Positions 46,558 to 62,400 of a DNA stretch of 64,000 nt are shown here, piece by piece. The stretch spans positions 6,885,725 to 6,949,724 of the forward strand of contig OZ017769.1 of the NCBI GenBank assembly GCA_963969345.1. The letters are read 5' to 3'. Within the stretch, counting starts at the first letter, position 1; every line of letters begins with the position of its first letter. The notes beneath the pieces are model-generated. The model was given only the letters and a program-made list of their open reading frames with translations, searched no databases and had not been told where the DNA came from. This stretch comes from Turbatrix aceti. Taxonomy: Eukaryota; Nematoda; Chromadorea; Rhabditida; Panagrolaimidae. Position numbers and translations under genes: made by a program.

Positions 46558-47461
46558 CGTTGAAAATTTCCAAATTCTTCAAATCTCCAAGAAATTTTCG
46601 TAAAAAGAAAAAAATGAATCAAATAATAGCACAAAAAAGGAGGGAGGATAGTGCAAGTGTGCCGGAAAGTTGGCGGTAAAGGCGGGCAAGGAGCACAGAA
46701 AAAAAAGCAATAATTTTTTTTATTTTTTATTAATAAAAAACAAAAAAACACGAGTCCGGGTAAGGGACGTATCGTTTTGTCACGTGTGTTCTGTTCTGTG
46801 CATCGAAGAGTTACGGTGTGTGTTGTGTGTGTGAAAGAATCCCAATCAAAATTAAAATTAAATCAAAAAAAAATCCTAGAGACAAGTTTTTGGGCAGAGC
46901 AAAGGCAAACGACGACAAACAACAACTGCGCGACTCGTTGTCGTTTTCAAGTCAGAATGTGGAAAAATTTGAGTTCAAACTTGCATGACTGACGATGATC
47001 GTATATTTTGGGGGAGAGGGGAGAAGCCACGACGCGTGACACAGGTGGGAGAAGGCTTCGGGGCCAGGGTGGTGGACAAGAAGTACGCAGACGTCGTGTT
47101 GTGATGGGATTGGAACGGAACTCGCTTGCTACAGGTCTTTTTCGTTTTTTTCGAGGCGGACAAGTAATAATAGAGATAAAGTGGTAGGAACGAGGCCAAA
47201 AAAACGGTGAGGAAGAGAAATTCAAAAAGGAGATAAAAATAAATCAATAATAAATCAAAGTATATCATGGTGGACAGCTTTGCAATAAAAAAAGCAGCTT
47301 TCTGAATCAAGTCTCACCCGGTTAGGGAACAAAGGAAGGTAAGGAAAAAAGAGGAGGAGAGCTTTCTTTCTTCGCATGTGCGTGTGTGAATGCGGGTGAT
47401 GCACGTGCCGTCGAGTTTGGCCTTTTTTCTCCGACTGCCTGCCGCTGCGCTGCTCAGAAGA
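46558..47461. other. Intergenic, egl-30 3' side to unknown gene
   Basis: 904 bp between two minus-strand genes. It should hold the egl-30 3' UTR and the promoter of the unknown gene. It is A/T-rich with GTGTGTG near 46815. No exon or repeat family recognised. Confidence 0.45.
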
Positions 47462-50722
<3,261 letters not shown>

Positions 50723-51753
50723 GGGGGCCGTTGTTGGTCAAGCGAGGTCGACGCGGGGAACGCCGCTGGATGGACGCGTGCGTGCCGAACGTCGACGACG
50801 ATGAAAAGGGAAAGGGGGAAGGAAAGTAGGCAGAAGAGAGGAGGTGGTCGAGACGAGAAGCCGACGACGATCTGTTGTTGAAGTTGGTTGGACGACGACA
50901 ACTACGACGACGACGACGACGACGGCGTTGGTGGCTGTTAAGTAGACCAGAAGACCGGTGGTGGTAGTCGGTAGACGGAGGAAAGAGGGTCGAGGCAGTC
51001 GCCGATAAAGTCAAACGGATTGAATTTTGTTGCAGCTGCTGCAGCGACGATAAAGACGGACGGAGACAAAAAGAGAAGAATAGCGAGATGCTGGGTCGGC
51101 GCTGATGGGCAGCTGGCAACGCCTTACGTCCGATGGCGGTCACGACAGATAGGTAGGGGTGCCGTCGTTGTCGATGACAGAGAGAAGACAGCGGACCTCC
51201 TTTTTCGATGCGTCGCGCTCGTCTCGATTGACTCAAACTGCTTCTGAGCCTTCTGAACAATCAGGAATCCTTGTTCGAGATTGCACAGTAAAGGCCAGAA
51301 TTCGTCGCGGAAGCCGTCTTCGTCCGAACAAGGCAGTGTAGCAGAAACTGTTTGGTCGACGCTGAATGTTCGTCGTCTCGTTGTGTTGCTGGTGATGATG
51401 TAGACACGCACCCGTCTGTCTCTAAATTGGAGTTAGACGACGACGGCAAACGGTAGGGTTGTGGTAGTAGCAAGTGCTGCGAGTGGATCGAACTGACTGA
51501 CTACAAGCAACACCGCGGGGCTGGATGGGTGGAGATGTTGCACGCTTTCTTTCGTCACTTGCTCTTCTTCGCTGAAAGCACACAACACATGAGTATGGCC
51601 TTACGTAAATGGCCTTCCCTCCCTCATTTGTTTGGAAGGGCATCTAATCCGAGGAGGAGCACGGCAGGGCAGGCACGTCATATAATAATACATAACCCGC
51701 ACCGCACGCGGCAGGCACCCCAGATCAAAGACAAGGAACGAAACCCGCGCGCC

Positions 51754-51783
51754 ACAGACGACGACGACGTCGTCGTCGTCTGT
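51754..51783. repeat. Perfect 30-bp palindrome
   Basis: ACAGACGACGACGAC at 51754-51768 is followed at once by its exact reverse complement GTCGTCGTCGTCTGT (51769-51783), with no spacer. The ends (ACAG/CTGT) are not part of the triplet run, so it is more than a microsatellite reversing direction. Confidence 0.8.
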
Positions 51784-54700
51784 AATCGTCTTTGCAGAAA
51801 GAACAAAACGTCGTCAATGGCACACTTGTCGGCAGCGTTTTGAGCTAGGCCAGCGGCAGCCAGCGCCGGGGCACCACACAGAGGAGAAGGCTGCCTTTAT
51901 CCCGTGTGCACGCGACGCACTACAAAAAAAATTGCAGACGCGGGCAAAGGTGATTTCAAAACCGAGAAAGTTTTTGGTTTTTGTGCAGCAGACCGAAAAA
52001 TCCAATCACTGGGTAAATACGTGAACCTGCATTAGCACCGGTAAAATGATAAAAAAATTAAGGATTAACAAAACAAAACAATTTTTAAAATTCAAAAAAA
52101 GGACTTTAAAGTGCTCAAACGATTGATTATCTCCCCAAGCCCCAGGTAAAAAGTTAAGGGTGGAATGAAAAGGGTATAATCCGTCCACTGAACTCGTATT
52201 AATGAAGAAAAAACAAAGAGCGTCGCCTGCCTGCAGAAAGCAAAAGTAGAGTGCTTGCATGCCAGAAAACAAAAAAAACGCTCGATAGAGCCGAAAATAA
52301 TGCCTTTTTGAGCTGGATACAAAATTCGCAGTACAAACGAGGTGTTCTAACTAATAAGCGCATTTCCGTGGTACAAAAAACCAGGTGAGAGTAAAAAAGT
52401 CCCCCAACGCTTGCAAAAAAGGGTTTGCGTAAAAAAACAAACAAAAACATACCAATTGAACGGTTGGCAAGCGGCAGTATGAAACTGTTGTCGACGGCAC
52501 TCGATCAATCAAGCGGCCAACAACGGAGTAATAATCCTCGACCAACCACAAAGAAAGCAGTTTTGGCTGACGTCTGGTACAGCTGATTTTGGACGGTAAT
52601 CGATCTTATCCAGTTCGACGACGTCGCTTGACAAAAATATCTGTTCTCGACAGCCCAGGAGGCAAATCAGGCTACCAAGAAGAAATCAAAGTCAAAATCG
52701 CTGTGCGAATGCGAAAGAGTGAAAAGTCAACGTCCAGCGTTAAAATAGGGTATTCAGTGTGCTCGTTGTGATGCGTGGACACGTTTGGCATCGATCGACG
52801 ACGTCGCAGAATGAAAACGTGGCAGTTTTTATCCGGCAACACGGATCGATCGTCGGCTAGCTAGATCGACGTGGTTGTCTCGGAGAGAGCTCTGACGACA
52901 CGACCGCGTCGAGTGCAAGCGGTAAATCTGAAAAGCACAGGCCAGGCCGTTATTCACCTGTAGCACGGTTGGTTCCAATGTGGAGGGTGGAGGTGACGAA
53001 TCACCTGAACTCCCCCTCTTCCCGTCAAAAAAATAAAATCAGAAGAAAAATCATAGTACTTTCTCTCCCTGCGAGAAACAGGTGAATCACCAAAGGGAAA
53101 AGCAAAAAACAAGGCCAGCAGATAAATTATACTCACCCGATGGCGGGTGGCACAAAAGCTCGATACCGCGCCTATTTTCCTCGTCGTAGATCGAAGAAGC
53201 CCTGCTTTGTCCGGCTTCTTCTTTGTGGCAGGAAGAAAACTCAACCGATTGGATGGTCGCGGCTCAATGAAGCTCAGTTCAGATAATCAATCGAGCGACA
53301 ACGGCGACGAGAGGCCGAGAGGATATCCTCCCCAGTATGAGGACACGTGTGTGTGTGAGCGGGTGGGGGGCCGGTGGAAGGGGGAGAATTCCGGACAAGG
53401 AAGGCGTCTGTGTCGGTAGACTGACGGCGGCGGCGGCAAAAAGCGAGCGAACGAGGCGTCGGCGTTGCGCGCTGCGTCGTCGAAATTCCCCGTTTCCTTG
53501 TTGAATATAGGTGTGCTGTAGACGCCTGTAAACGATGGAAAAGTTGAAAAAACAGTCAGATGCATACATATTTTTGCAGCAAAAAAACACGGTGAAAACT
53601 ATACTCGCAAACAAGCTCGCGTCAAAATCAGACTATTTGGGAGTAAATCGAGCTCCGTCGTCGTCGTCGGTTGCGCATGCATCCAGAAAACACGACAGGT
53701 GTAACACAACACAACAACCCCGGAGAGAGAAACGGAAAATTCGATTGAAACCAAATCGACAAAAGAGCACAGTAGCATAATCATGCAGAGACCAGCCAGT
53801 CGTCAGTAGTCAGTCACCTTTCCGTGGTGCTCACACTCCCTCAATCCTCCAATTGGTTGAAAGTTGGGTGGCGAGTGAGTGTACATATAAGCGAACAACA
53901 AAACTCCCCGACGGCCTCAATGATAAATGAATGCAAAAACGATTTAAAGTCGATAAACTTTTTTTTTTGCTCTTGGTTGGTTGGTCGGGCGAAAGTGTAC
54001 ATACATACTACTTCCGACAGACCCAAGACTCTTCTTGGTTGCCTGGATCGAACGAGAGAAGCAAACCGAAAGTTGGCATAAAAGAGGTTCAAAAGCAATC
54101 ACACTCCAGGAAAAGGCCCAAATCAGTCGGCGCACGTATGTATGTAAAATACGACGCGCAGACTCCTCGTTAACCGAAAAAAATGATATAATACAACAAC
54201 GAAGAACACGAGCACGGCCCGCAACACGACAAAAAAAAGAGAGAGAATGCAATTAGAACGATGGATACAACATACAAAAACAGAAGAACTCGGTTGAGTC
54301 ATAATTAGGCCGTCCATTAAGGTTATTGTCGAAGCCAGCGATGAAGCCAAGCCGCCGACGAGTGGAGGTGTACCGGACGCAACAAAGAAGGCTGAGAAGC
54401 AGAATGACGGGCAAACAATTTAACCCGGGACCAAATCACACTTAACGATATGAGGACACGTACCCGCGTTGAACGCATATTTCTTCTGGACCCCTCTCGT
54501 AGAAAAGCTAATCTGTGTGAAAGTAATTTTTTTGTATAATTAGTCCGCGCGTAGTATTTGTTGTTTAAGACGAGAAAAAAACAACAAAAAAGCAGTTTGA
54601 CAGTGACTATATCCGTTTTGGTAGCTTTCACTCTAATACATAATTTGTGATGACGTACACGTACATATACGCTTGCATAAACACGCAATGCGTTTTAACA

Positions 54701-54839
54701 TTACCAAATGATTAAAATAACTTCAAACCCGGGTTCACGTCTTTTATGTGATTATTTAAAAGAAGAGAGCGAGAGTGGCACACGCAGCGCAGAGCAGAGC
54801 GAGACTACGGCAGAGAGACTATTGGTGGCCCCAGAAAAG

Positions 54840-54897
54840 TTTCGTTTCGTTTCGTTTCGTCGTTCGAAGCAAAAGAGAGAGAGAGAGAGAGAGAGAA
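54840..54897. repeat. TTTCG and GA simple repeats
   Basis: About four TTTCG units at 54840-54860 followed by a (GA)n tract of about 12 units at 54874-54897. GA tracts can bind GAGA-type factors, but nothing here shows function. Confidence 0.7.
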
Positions 54898-56576
54898 AGT
54901 TTCGCTGCCGACTCTCGCGTTCTACTGCCCTCTACCGGCCTCATCCGGCGGACTATCGGGAAGGAAGCAGCCAGCCAGCCTCTGCCAAAATCGATTGATA
55001 AACAACACAACGCAGCAGCCGACTCGCAAAACACGACCACAACACTTTGTCCGAGGAGGACCGCGACCGCCGCGGTGGATGGTGGTGGATAACCGTTTTC
55101 CACACACGATGCATGATGGATAATAGATGTGACGTGTTGAGCGTAGCTGCAGTGCGTTAGTGTGCACGGAGTAGCAGTAGGCGAATTCCTCTAACTACCC
55201 CACCACTAGCATTGGTTATCGCCATCGGCTATGACACATCCTATCTATTCGCTCCTGCAGTCTGCCAGCCGAGGCGGCGGCGGCGCGACAGGACCAGGAG
55301 AGGAACAAAGCACGCTCGTGCTCACACAGCAAATAGGGAAAACCCGCAGAAACGCGGAATTGAATTGTGAGCTGACATGAGCCGGGTCGATTTATTTGGC
55401 AGAAGCGCAATCAGTCAGTCAGTCTCTTTCGACCGACCGGGTCCGGCTGGGCAGACGAAGGGAGGGGGGAGGACACGTACGCCGCAGCACCAGGCCGGGC
55501 CGCCTGCAATTATCGATAAGAGCACGCTGATCACTACGAGGTGTCATAAAACGAAAGTGTTGAACTGATTTGAGTGCAGGAAGGAGAGTAAAGTAATTAT
55601 GCACCACGATAAGAGCACACCGCGCTCACTCAGAGTGATACCCTGATAGCACTCGTCCACGCCGGCCGCCGGCGCACGCTCTTTGATCTCGAACCAGCAT
55701 GCAGACATGAATCAAACAAAAAAAAAGTGCACGTTTCTTATCAACACGGCGCCACTAAAAAAAAAACAAAGCAACAAAGCGAGCCACCGACCGACTCTCG
55801 GCACAAAAAGGCAATCCATCCGCATCCACATCCACATCCGCGGGCCATGGCCAATCGATAATGCAATAATCATTCAGAACGAGCGAGCGAGCAGGCGGAT
55901 GCCGGCAGGGCAGGGCAGGTGTCCACCACCTCGGAGCCCTGCCTAACCCAGAGCAGCGGGCGTGTACGGTTCGAATGCGGAATATGCGTCAATCGATCGC
56001 GAAACAAACGGACCACGTCAACATGCACCCCGCATTGTTTTGACAACATCACGGTAGGAAAAAGAAAAAAAAGGACAACAGGCCTGGTCCCGGTCCGTGG
56101 TCGGCGTTCGTTCCCGGCACACACGCAAGCGAAGCCGCGGCCATCTATCCATCCATCCATCTTGGTTACAGAATAAAGAGAAAGGAGGGAGGCTACGAAA
56201 AACGACTACGCGCCCAATCAATACGTGTCCTGGGCGATAAGCGGACTCGTCGGAGCGCTGGACGATGGGCCCCGATGCCAAGCCCTGCCCCGGGACCTGC
56301 GGGAGTCCGGGAGCACCGATGATTTGCCCGAGCAATCAATAAATACGCGAAACAGTTTGGGGCGTACAAGGGGGAAGAAAAAGCGTCTCGTTCCAATAAC
56401 ACAGCACGGCAGCAGCTAAAGCAGTCCAGTCGTCGTCGGTAGCTGCTGCTGCTGAGGCTGCTGTGCTAGTCAGTCCAGTCGTCGAGTCGAGACTCTCTAT
56501 CTCCTCGTCGCAGCCTCACAGCCAGCAGGGCAGGCAGCGAGAGCAAGCGCGGTCGTGTCCTCGTCGCGTCCGAAGA

Positions 56577-56625
56577 GGGGGGGGGGGAGCACGAGCACGA
56601 GCACGAGCACGAGCAGCAGCAGCAA
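56577..56625. repeat. G run and GAGCAC hexamer repeat
   Basis: Eleven consecutive G followed by about five GAGCAC units grading into CAG triplets. It lies inside the gene-free region upstream of egl-30. Confidence 0.75.
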
Positions 56626-58127
56626 CGCAACGGTGGTGATGGTGGTGGTGGGTTGACAACGATTGCTCTTGCTCGTTCGTCGCAGGCGTCGAGTCGTGTG
56701 GTCGTGAGGGAAGGAGAGGGGTGCTTCTGCTGGTGCCGCTGGCAAAGAGGCACCCGACCGCACACGCAAAACGAAAGAAAAGCAGCGCGTGCGTCCTCCT
56801 TCGCTCTCGAAGCCTCCGCGGTCCGGTCGTGCTCGTGGTGCACCACCGGGTTGCCAGGGGGCGAGCAGCGGACGCGATGGATGCGTTCGTTCGTTCTTCT
56901 TCTTCTCCTTCTTCTCCGCAGCTCTCTCCGGCCACGGAGGGTGCTGCAGGCAGTCGAGGACGAACGAACAAGCGTGCGGCGGCGTTGGCGGTGGCGGTGG
57001 CGGCGGCAACGGCAACGACGACGGCAATCTATGTACTATGCCCATTTTCATCGACAACAACAGCGACGGACGGCAACGGTCCAGTCCAGTCCGGTCCCCA
57101 GCCGGCTTGTCGTCACCCTCCTCCTCGCTCGATGCCTGCCTGGGATGCCATGCGGTTTGTCGTCGTTGGCCTCGGGGGAGGGCGTGCCTTTCCTTTCTCT
57201 TGAACCCTCCTCGACCGTGCCTGTGATACGATGGCCTCTCTATGACCAGGCTCACTGTCTGCCACTCCAACCCCGCTCTCCCTCCCTCGCAGCAAAAACC
57301 TCCTGGCGGAGAGGAGAGGAGAGAAAAGCAAGCGTGAGAAACACAAAACACGACACCCCGACGAGGGACTGAAAAACGAAAAAGGAACATCATCACAAAT
57401 ACATACGCAGACACAGAGTCCAAATAATCCCCCCTCCCCTCCTCCCTTCCGGATCAAACAGGTACACCACGCAGCCCACGGTGTGGCTCTACCTGTAGAC
57501 AGGCAAAAAACGACTGCACCCCACCCCACCCGTCGTCGTAGATTGCGTAGCGCGCGGCGTGCACTTGACCGCAAATTATAAGGCACGGTGAGTTCGAGGC
57601 GCCAAATGACAGCGTTCAATACTACATCCCTGTACGCAAACATGCACTTAGCAAACAATAAACAGATAATTCACAGCTTGGCACGCATAAACGCCAATTA
57701 GGCCAAAAAAACACGGGCGACTGAAGGGGATAAAAACAGACGCAACCAACATAAAACATGCATTGGTATGCATAGTAGAATGAAACGAGACCCGAAGCAG
57801 AGATCACATCGATCAACGGTCGCGAGTGATCGGCTTCCGCTCCGGGAGACTGAACTCCATGGAATCGAATCACAGACAGGTGAAGACGGGACGCACTTCT
57901 TTGCCAAAGATGATCCAAGGAGGATCCGACAACCCCGGGAATTAAGACGGTGGCCAAACGAACGAACGAACAAACAAACGAACATGAACATGATGATGAT
58001 GATGCTGATGATGATGATGAGCGGCACACGCAGGAGGGAGGAGGGAGGGAAATCGAGGAGAACGAGAGACGCAGACAAATCAACGAGGAGATGAGGAGAA
58101 GCCCGGGGCCTGCGAGGAAGAGGAGGC

Positions 58128-58260
58128 GTGCGTGTGTGTGTGCGTGTGTGCGTGTGTATGTGTGTGCGCGTGTGTGTACATGTATGTGTATGTTGATGTG
58201 TATATGTGTGTATATATATGTGTGTTTGTGTGTGTGTGTATGTATGTGTGTGTGCGCGTA
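58128..58260. repeat. Long GT-rich microsatellite
   Basis: About 130 bp of almost pure alternating purine-pyrimidine sequence: GTGTGTG with interspersed GTGCGTG, GTATGTG and TATATATATG. Such tracts favour Z-DNA and are length-polymorphic. Confidence 0.85.
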
Positions 58261-59588
58261 AGCCATGGCTGCTTCATGATGATGCTATTAGCAGCAGCAC
58301 GCCGCCGCTTGCTTCGAGGCCCGAAGTGGCGACGACGCTACGACGGCAGGCGGCAGCGGTGCGGTGCCGCCAGCGCATACCAGCGGCGGCGGGAGGCCGC
58401 CGCACATATTCATCGGCCTGCCTGCCAACGACATCCCTCCAGCGCCCCGGGGCATGGGTTGACTGGCGGCGGCCGGAAAGAGGCAGCGCACATCCATCCC
58501 CACACGCATATTCATTCCGAGGAGAGGAGGCATCCATCGGGTGCTTGCTTGGCTTGCTCGCTTTATTCGAGGGAGAAAAGCCGACGCATGAGCGGACTCA
58601 GTATGTGTGTAAATTCCATCAGTTTACACGTAATGGATTAAATGAATGTGACGACAAATTATGCGATTTTCAGACGAACGAGGACACATCCGGGCATTTG
58701 GCCGACGGCGAAGGCGAAGGCGTCCGACGACGGAGACGGATGCACGCGTCCGCGCTCAAACGGACAAACGAGTTTTGTTTTACGATACAAAAACATGTCC
58801 ACGTCCCGGCCGGTCGGGTGGGGTAGAAGACATCGTCGTCGTTGGACCGACCTGCAGGTAGCAGGTGAACTCGAGTGCGGTCGGTATGAAGGAAGGCTGT
58901 TTTCAATTATCTAGAATTTGTGATATCTCATCTGCGTCTGAGAGAACTCTGAGGAGACTGGGGGTATAATTTCTTTCTTTTGCACTCTCCTTTCGGCCGA
59001 ATGGGCACACTCGATTCCTTCTGTTTCTGTTTCTACTTCTGATGGCGCAATCAGGGGTGGCTAGGTGGCAGCAGCAGGGACCACCACTACCACCACCAGG
59101 CGGAGGAGGAGGGATCCGAAAGAAGGCGCGCAGTGGCTCCTCTCCCGAGGGGGGCCCTCCCTCCCTCCTCGACAGGGCCAGGGGGCGCTGCGTTGACTGA
59201 GACGAGACGACGTACATTTTCATTAATTGTTTTGGACATTGCCTTTAGCAAAGAAAAGGGCCAAACGCAGGAAATGGAGAGACGGCACCCGCACACGCAG
59301 GCGCGCTTTTGCAGACCCCGAAAAAAGCCATTAAGTCGCCCTAAAAACTGCATCGCGACGCGTCTGTGATGGACTCAACTTTTTTTTATTCATGGGGTAC
59401 AACGCGTCGTGGAATTGGTGTAAAAATCGAATATGACAAATAAAATTCGCTTTTCAAATAAAATAAACTGATAATCAGAAGAAACGTAGGTGAAGGGTAG
59501 GAAAAGGTGGTGTGAAAGTTGAGGCGCTTTAAACGCTGTGATCAACTGTTGAGACCGCGGGATGAGGTAAATACCTGGCGTCGGTCCG

Positions 59589-60199
59589 TCAAGCGGAAAG
59601 CTTCAAGCCAAAATACTGCTGAGCAATGATCATGGCTACGATGACGGGTATGCCGACGGCGATCACGTACTGCAGGTAACGGCGGTTGCTTCGAATCAGA
59701 CGTCGCCTGCCGTTGAACGGAGAAGTCAGGCGACGGGCTTTGATTTCTTCCGGTGACAGTACCCGGAACGATTCCTGGAATTCCTCCGCCTCGAGGGATT
59801 CATCGGCTTCCGGTTCGACGCCGGAATCGACGACGGTATCGACGTGTTCCTCGGGAGTGGCCTCCAGAGTGGGGTACGAGATTTTCTGAACGGCAGGCTC
59901 ATCCTGGATGTCCTAAAAATTAAATGTTTATAAAAACAACAATTTTTGGCTATAAAAGCGCCTGCCACGAAAAAAACTTCAAAAAAAATGCCAAAACATA
60001 CCTCAGGCGGAATCGAAGACCCACGAGTGCCGTTTACGTTGCCGTTGTTGGAATTTTGAATCTCAGCAGTACCGGAGAACGTTGCGAGTTTCTTAAGGTA
60101 AATCTTGCGCGTAGTTGCAGTAATAGGTCCACAATTGAAGCCAAAGCGGGAAAGCTCGCTGCGCAGGTCGTCGTCCGAAATGCCGTCAATCGCAGCCAT
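59589..60199 (-). CDS. emr-1: Emerin-like LEM-domain inner nuclear membrane protein
   Basis: Exons 60199-60002 and 59912-59589 give 173 residues; C. elegans emerin has 166. Emerin anchors chromatin through BAF at the inner nuclear membrane. Residues 1-45 are a LEM domain (GISDDDLRSELSRFGFNCGP then ITATTRKIYLKKL). An acidic linker follows (VDSGVEPEADESLEAEEFQE) with LSPEEIKARR, and a basic stretch (RRRLIRSNRRY) sits before the C-terminal membrane span (YVIAVGIPVIVAMIIAQQYF). One LEM domain plus one tail anchor and small size point to emerin, not LEM-2/MAN1. An acceptor-like GGTTTTTTAG at 60211 lies 11 nt before the ATG. Confidence 0.88.
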
Positions 60200-60497
60200 G
60201 ATTATGTGTCCTAAAAAACCAAGGAATAGATAAAGCTCAACTTTTTATCTACTAAAACATTATCAACAAACACAAAACAGATTGAAACAAGCAGCACGCC
60301 AACGACTAAAAAAAATACGCGAGAAAAGCTTCAAATCGCACATTCGCACATTGCAGTGGGCTTTGGAGATGAGATCGAAGTAACCTGTAAAATGTCTCGT
60401 CGCGAAAAGTCTACAGAGTGTTCTCTATCCTGCCACATCTAAATTTTTGTAAAATTTTTGTTGTATCCGTTCTATTTTGAGAATTCTGTGAGGATTC

Positions 60498-62284
60498 ATG
60501 AATTACGATGTGGAACACATAAATGCCGAGCCATGCGGGGGGTTTCAACGCGCGTGTATCCACTGCGCCCAGTGCTTCGAAGCCTACAGTGAGTCATTTT
60601 TTTCAAGACTACAAGTAGGATTTTATTATCCGCCGTAAAATTTCAGACTCCATATCCGATCTCACGCAGCACCTCTGCGAAAAACACCTTCAGAGCTATC
60701 CTTTCTTCTGTTCTCTCTGCGGGACGTGTGCCTACGATGGACTCAAGATGCGTGAACACTTTTCCATCATGCACCCTGAACATTTGGTGGGTTTTTATGT
60801 TGTCGGTGTTGATTTTTCTTTTTTTTCTGTGGTTTCAGATGCCGGCTTTTACTCGAACGTTGTCGCTTGAGGGTGAACTGGAGACCCTGATCAACAAGTC
60901 TATTTTTACGACGCTGTCTCTTTCTTCGGGAACCTTTGGCGAAGTTCAGCATCCGATTAAGGAATCCACGGGAACTCCCCAGGCTGGTTGTCATCAGTAC
61001 GAGGACGGGAATTTGGAAGCCGTCGAAAATTTCCAGTATGTGGATCAGGTGGGCTCTTTTTTTGGGGTTTTTTTTGTTCAATTTGGCTTTTTAGGATCCA
61101 ATCTGTGAGGACAGCTACGAAGCAGACCCCTTGAATTTGACAAACGTGCCCCAACGCGAAGACATCGTGGCGACAGATGACTTTCTTTGCGTCGAAGAAT
61201 ATCCTCAGGAAGCGCCTGTTTACACCGTCCAGGAAGTCCCAACAGTTGGAGAGGCGATTCAGGAAGACGTGCCATCGTCGTCTTCAACAGATGTGTACTG
61301 TGCCTTTGGAGACGAAGAACCCCAGCCCGTCGAAGAGCCCACGACGTACGTTAGCGTCGTCGAGCCGACCCAATTCCAGGCTGGTAAGAAAGTGACGTAT
61401 CAGTGCTACTTCAAGTGCCATTATTGCCCCAAGTTTTTTTCGTACGCGTCGAAGCTCGAGGAACACATCAGGGTGCACACCGGTCAGCGGGTCTTCCAGT
61501 GCACTCTCTGCGAGAGCCGGTTCGCGAACAAAAACAGCCTGGCAGTTCACCTGAGGACCCATACGGGATCCAAGCCCTATGAATGCGAGTGGGGATGCGG
61601 GAGCAAGTTTACCTCGATGTCGGCACGGAGGCTCCACGAGAAGGTCCACGCAAATCCGAAAGGCTATGTTTGCCCGATCTGCGTCAATGGGTACACGAGG
61701 TCTTTTCACCTGAGGCGTCACCTGAAAGCCGTGCATAATCTGGACTCGAAAACGTTTCAACCTATTCAGCGGGTGGCGGTTGGCGGCTCAGGTGAAGCTG
61801 AGAGCTTGGGCGTGTCTTCTGCTGTTGCTGTAAGTTTTTACTTAAATTTGAAATCGATTTCTGCAAAAATTTTTGTAAAAATCGACACTGCACAAAAATT
61901 TTTTGTAAAAATTATAAAAAATTTTGTAACAATTTTTTTTGCAAAAAAATGTTTATGAATGCCAAAATGATTTAAAAATAGAGTAAAATGGTGCCAAATA
62001 GGCAAATTTTGCTTTTTTGTACACTATTTTCAAATTTTTATAAAATTTATCACGAAACATAATTTTTTGATACAATATTTTTTCATCCAAAAAATTTTTT
62101 TTGTGCATTATCGTTTTTTTTTCAGAACGTGGTGTCCGAAATTCACCGTAAAGTTGCCAGCAGGAAGTCAAAAAAACCGAAAGAATCGATACCCCTGCAA
62201 CCCGAACCCTTTTCCGACTCCTCCAACAAATCAATGACGCCCTCCGATCTTTGTGCCGACGGTTATTTTGTGTACGATATGTGA
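60498..62284 (+). CDS. Six-finger C2H2 zinc-finger protein
   Basis: Exons 60498-60588, 60647-60786, 60839-61048, 61095-61829 and 62126-62284 give 444 residues. Two fingers lie near the N-terminus (CIHCAQCF...HLCEKH from residue 20; FCSLCGTC...HFSIMH). An acidic ~170-residue spacer follows, then four fingers in a row from ~255 (CHYCPKFF...HIRVH, CTLCESRF...HLRTH, CEWGCGSKF...HEKVH with a three-residue Cys spacing, CPICVNGY...HLKAVH) joined by TG-type linkers. This suggests a sequence-specific transcription factor; no orthologue is recognised. Exons 1 and 2 split finger 1, which supports the model. The next gene starts 116 bp downstream on the same strand, an operon-like spacing. Confidence 0.85.
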
Positions 62285-62400
62285 CAGATAAAGTTAGCAA
62301 TCCCCGGCTCGCTGACCAATTTGATAGTGGTCCTTTGCCACCCTGCTATCTCCCTCCTCGATTTTTCTGATTAAAAAAAACACTTGTTATCCAGCCAGCA
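62285..62400 (+). promoter_or_regulatory. Operon-like intercistronic gap with trans-splice acceptor
   Basis: 116 bp between two same-strand genes. It has a GATTAAAAAA near 62369 and ends TTATCCAGCCAGCA just before the ATG, giving two possible acceptors (62394, 62398). About 100 bp is the usual spacing between genes of a nematode operon, where the downstream mRNA receives a spliced leader. Confidence 0.45.

Larger units (their letters stand above)
50723..59588. other. 8.9-kb gene-free region upstream of egl-30
   Basis: I find no exon here with domain or codon support on either strand. The sequence is unlike the rest of the window: GC-rich blocks of CGA/CGT triplets (50890-50940, 51755-51785, 56400-57130), GT/TG microsatellites (58128-58260), GA, TTTCG, GATGAT, CCAT and GAGCAC repeats, and G runs (56577-56587). 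Long open frames such as 56497-57423 (minus) are by-products of these repeats. It lies between egl-30 and emr-1, whose transcription runs away from egl-30's upstream side and into this region respectively, so it probably contains the egl-30 promoter, untranslated first exons and the emr-1 3' UTR (59370-59588). A missed small or non-coding gene cannot be excluded. Confidence 0.55.

Noticed and set aside
56497..57423. 308-codon open frame on the minus strand
   Set aside because: It consists of poly-Ser/Arg/Pro low-complexity translation of triplet repeats, with equally long frames on the opposite strand over the same bases.
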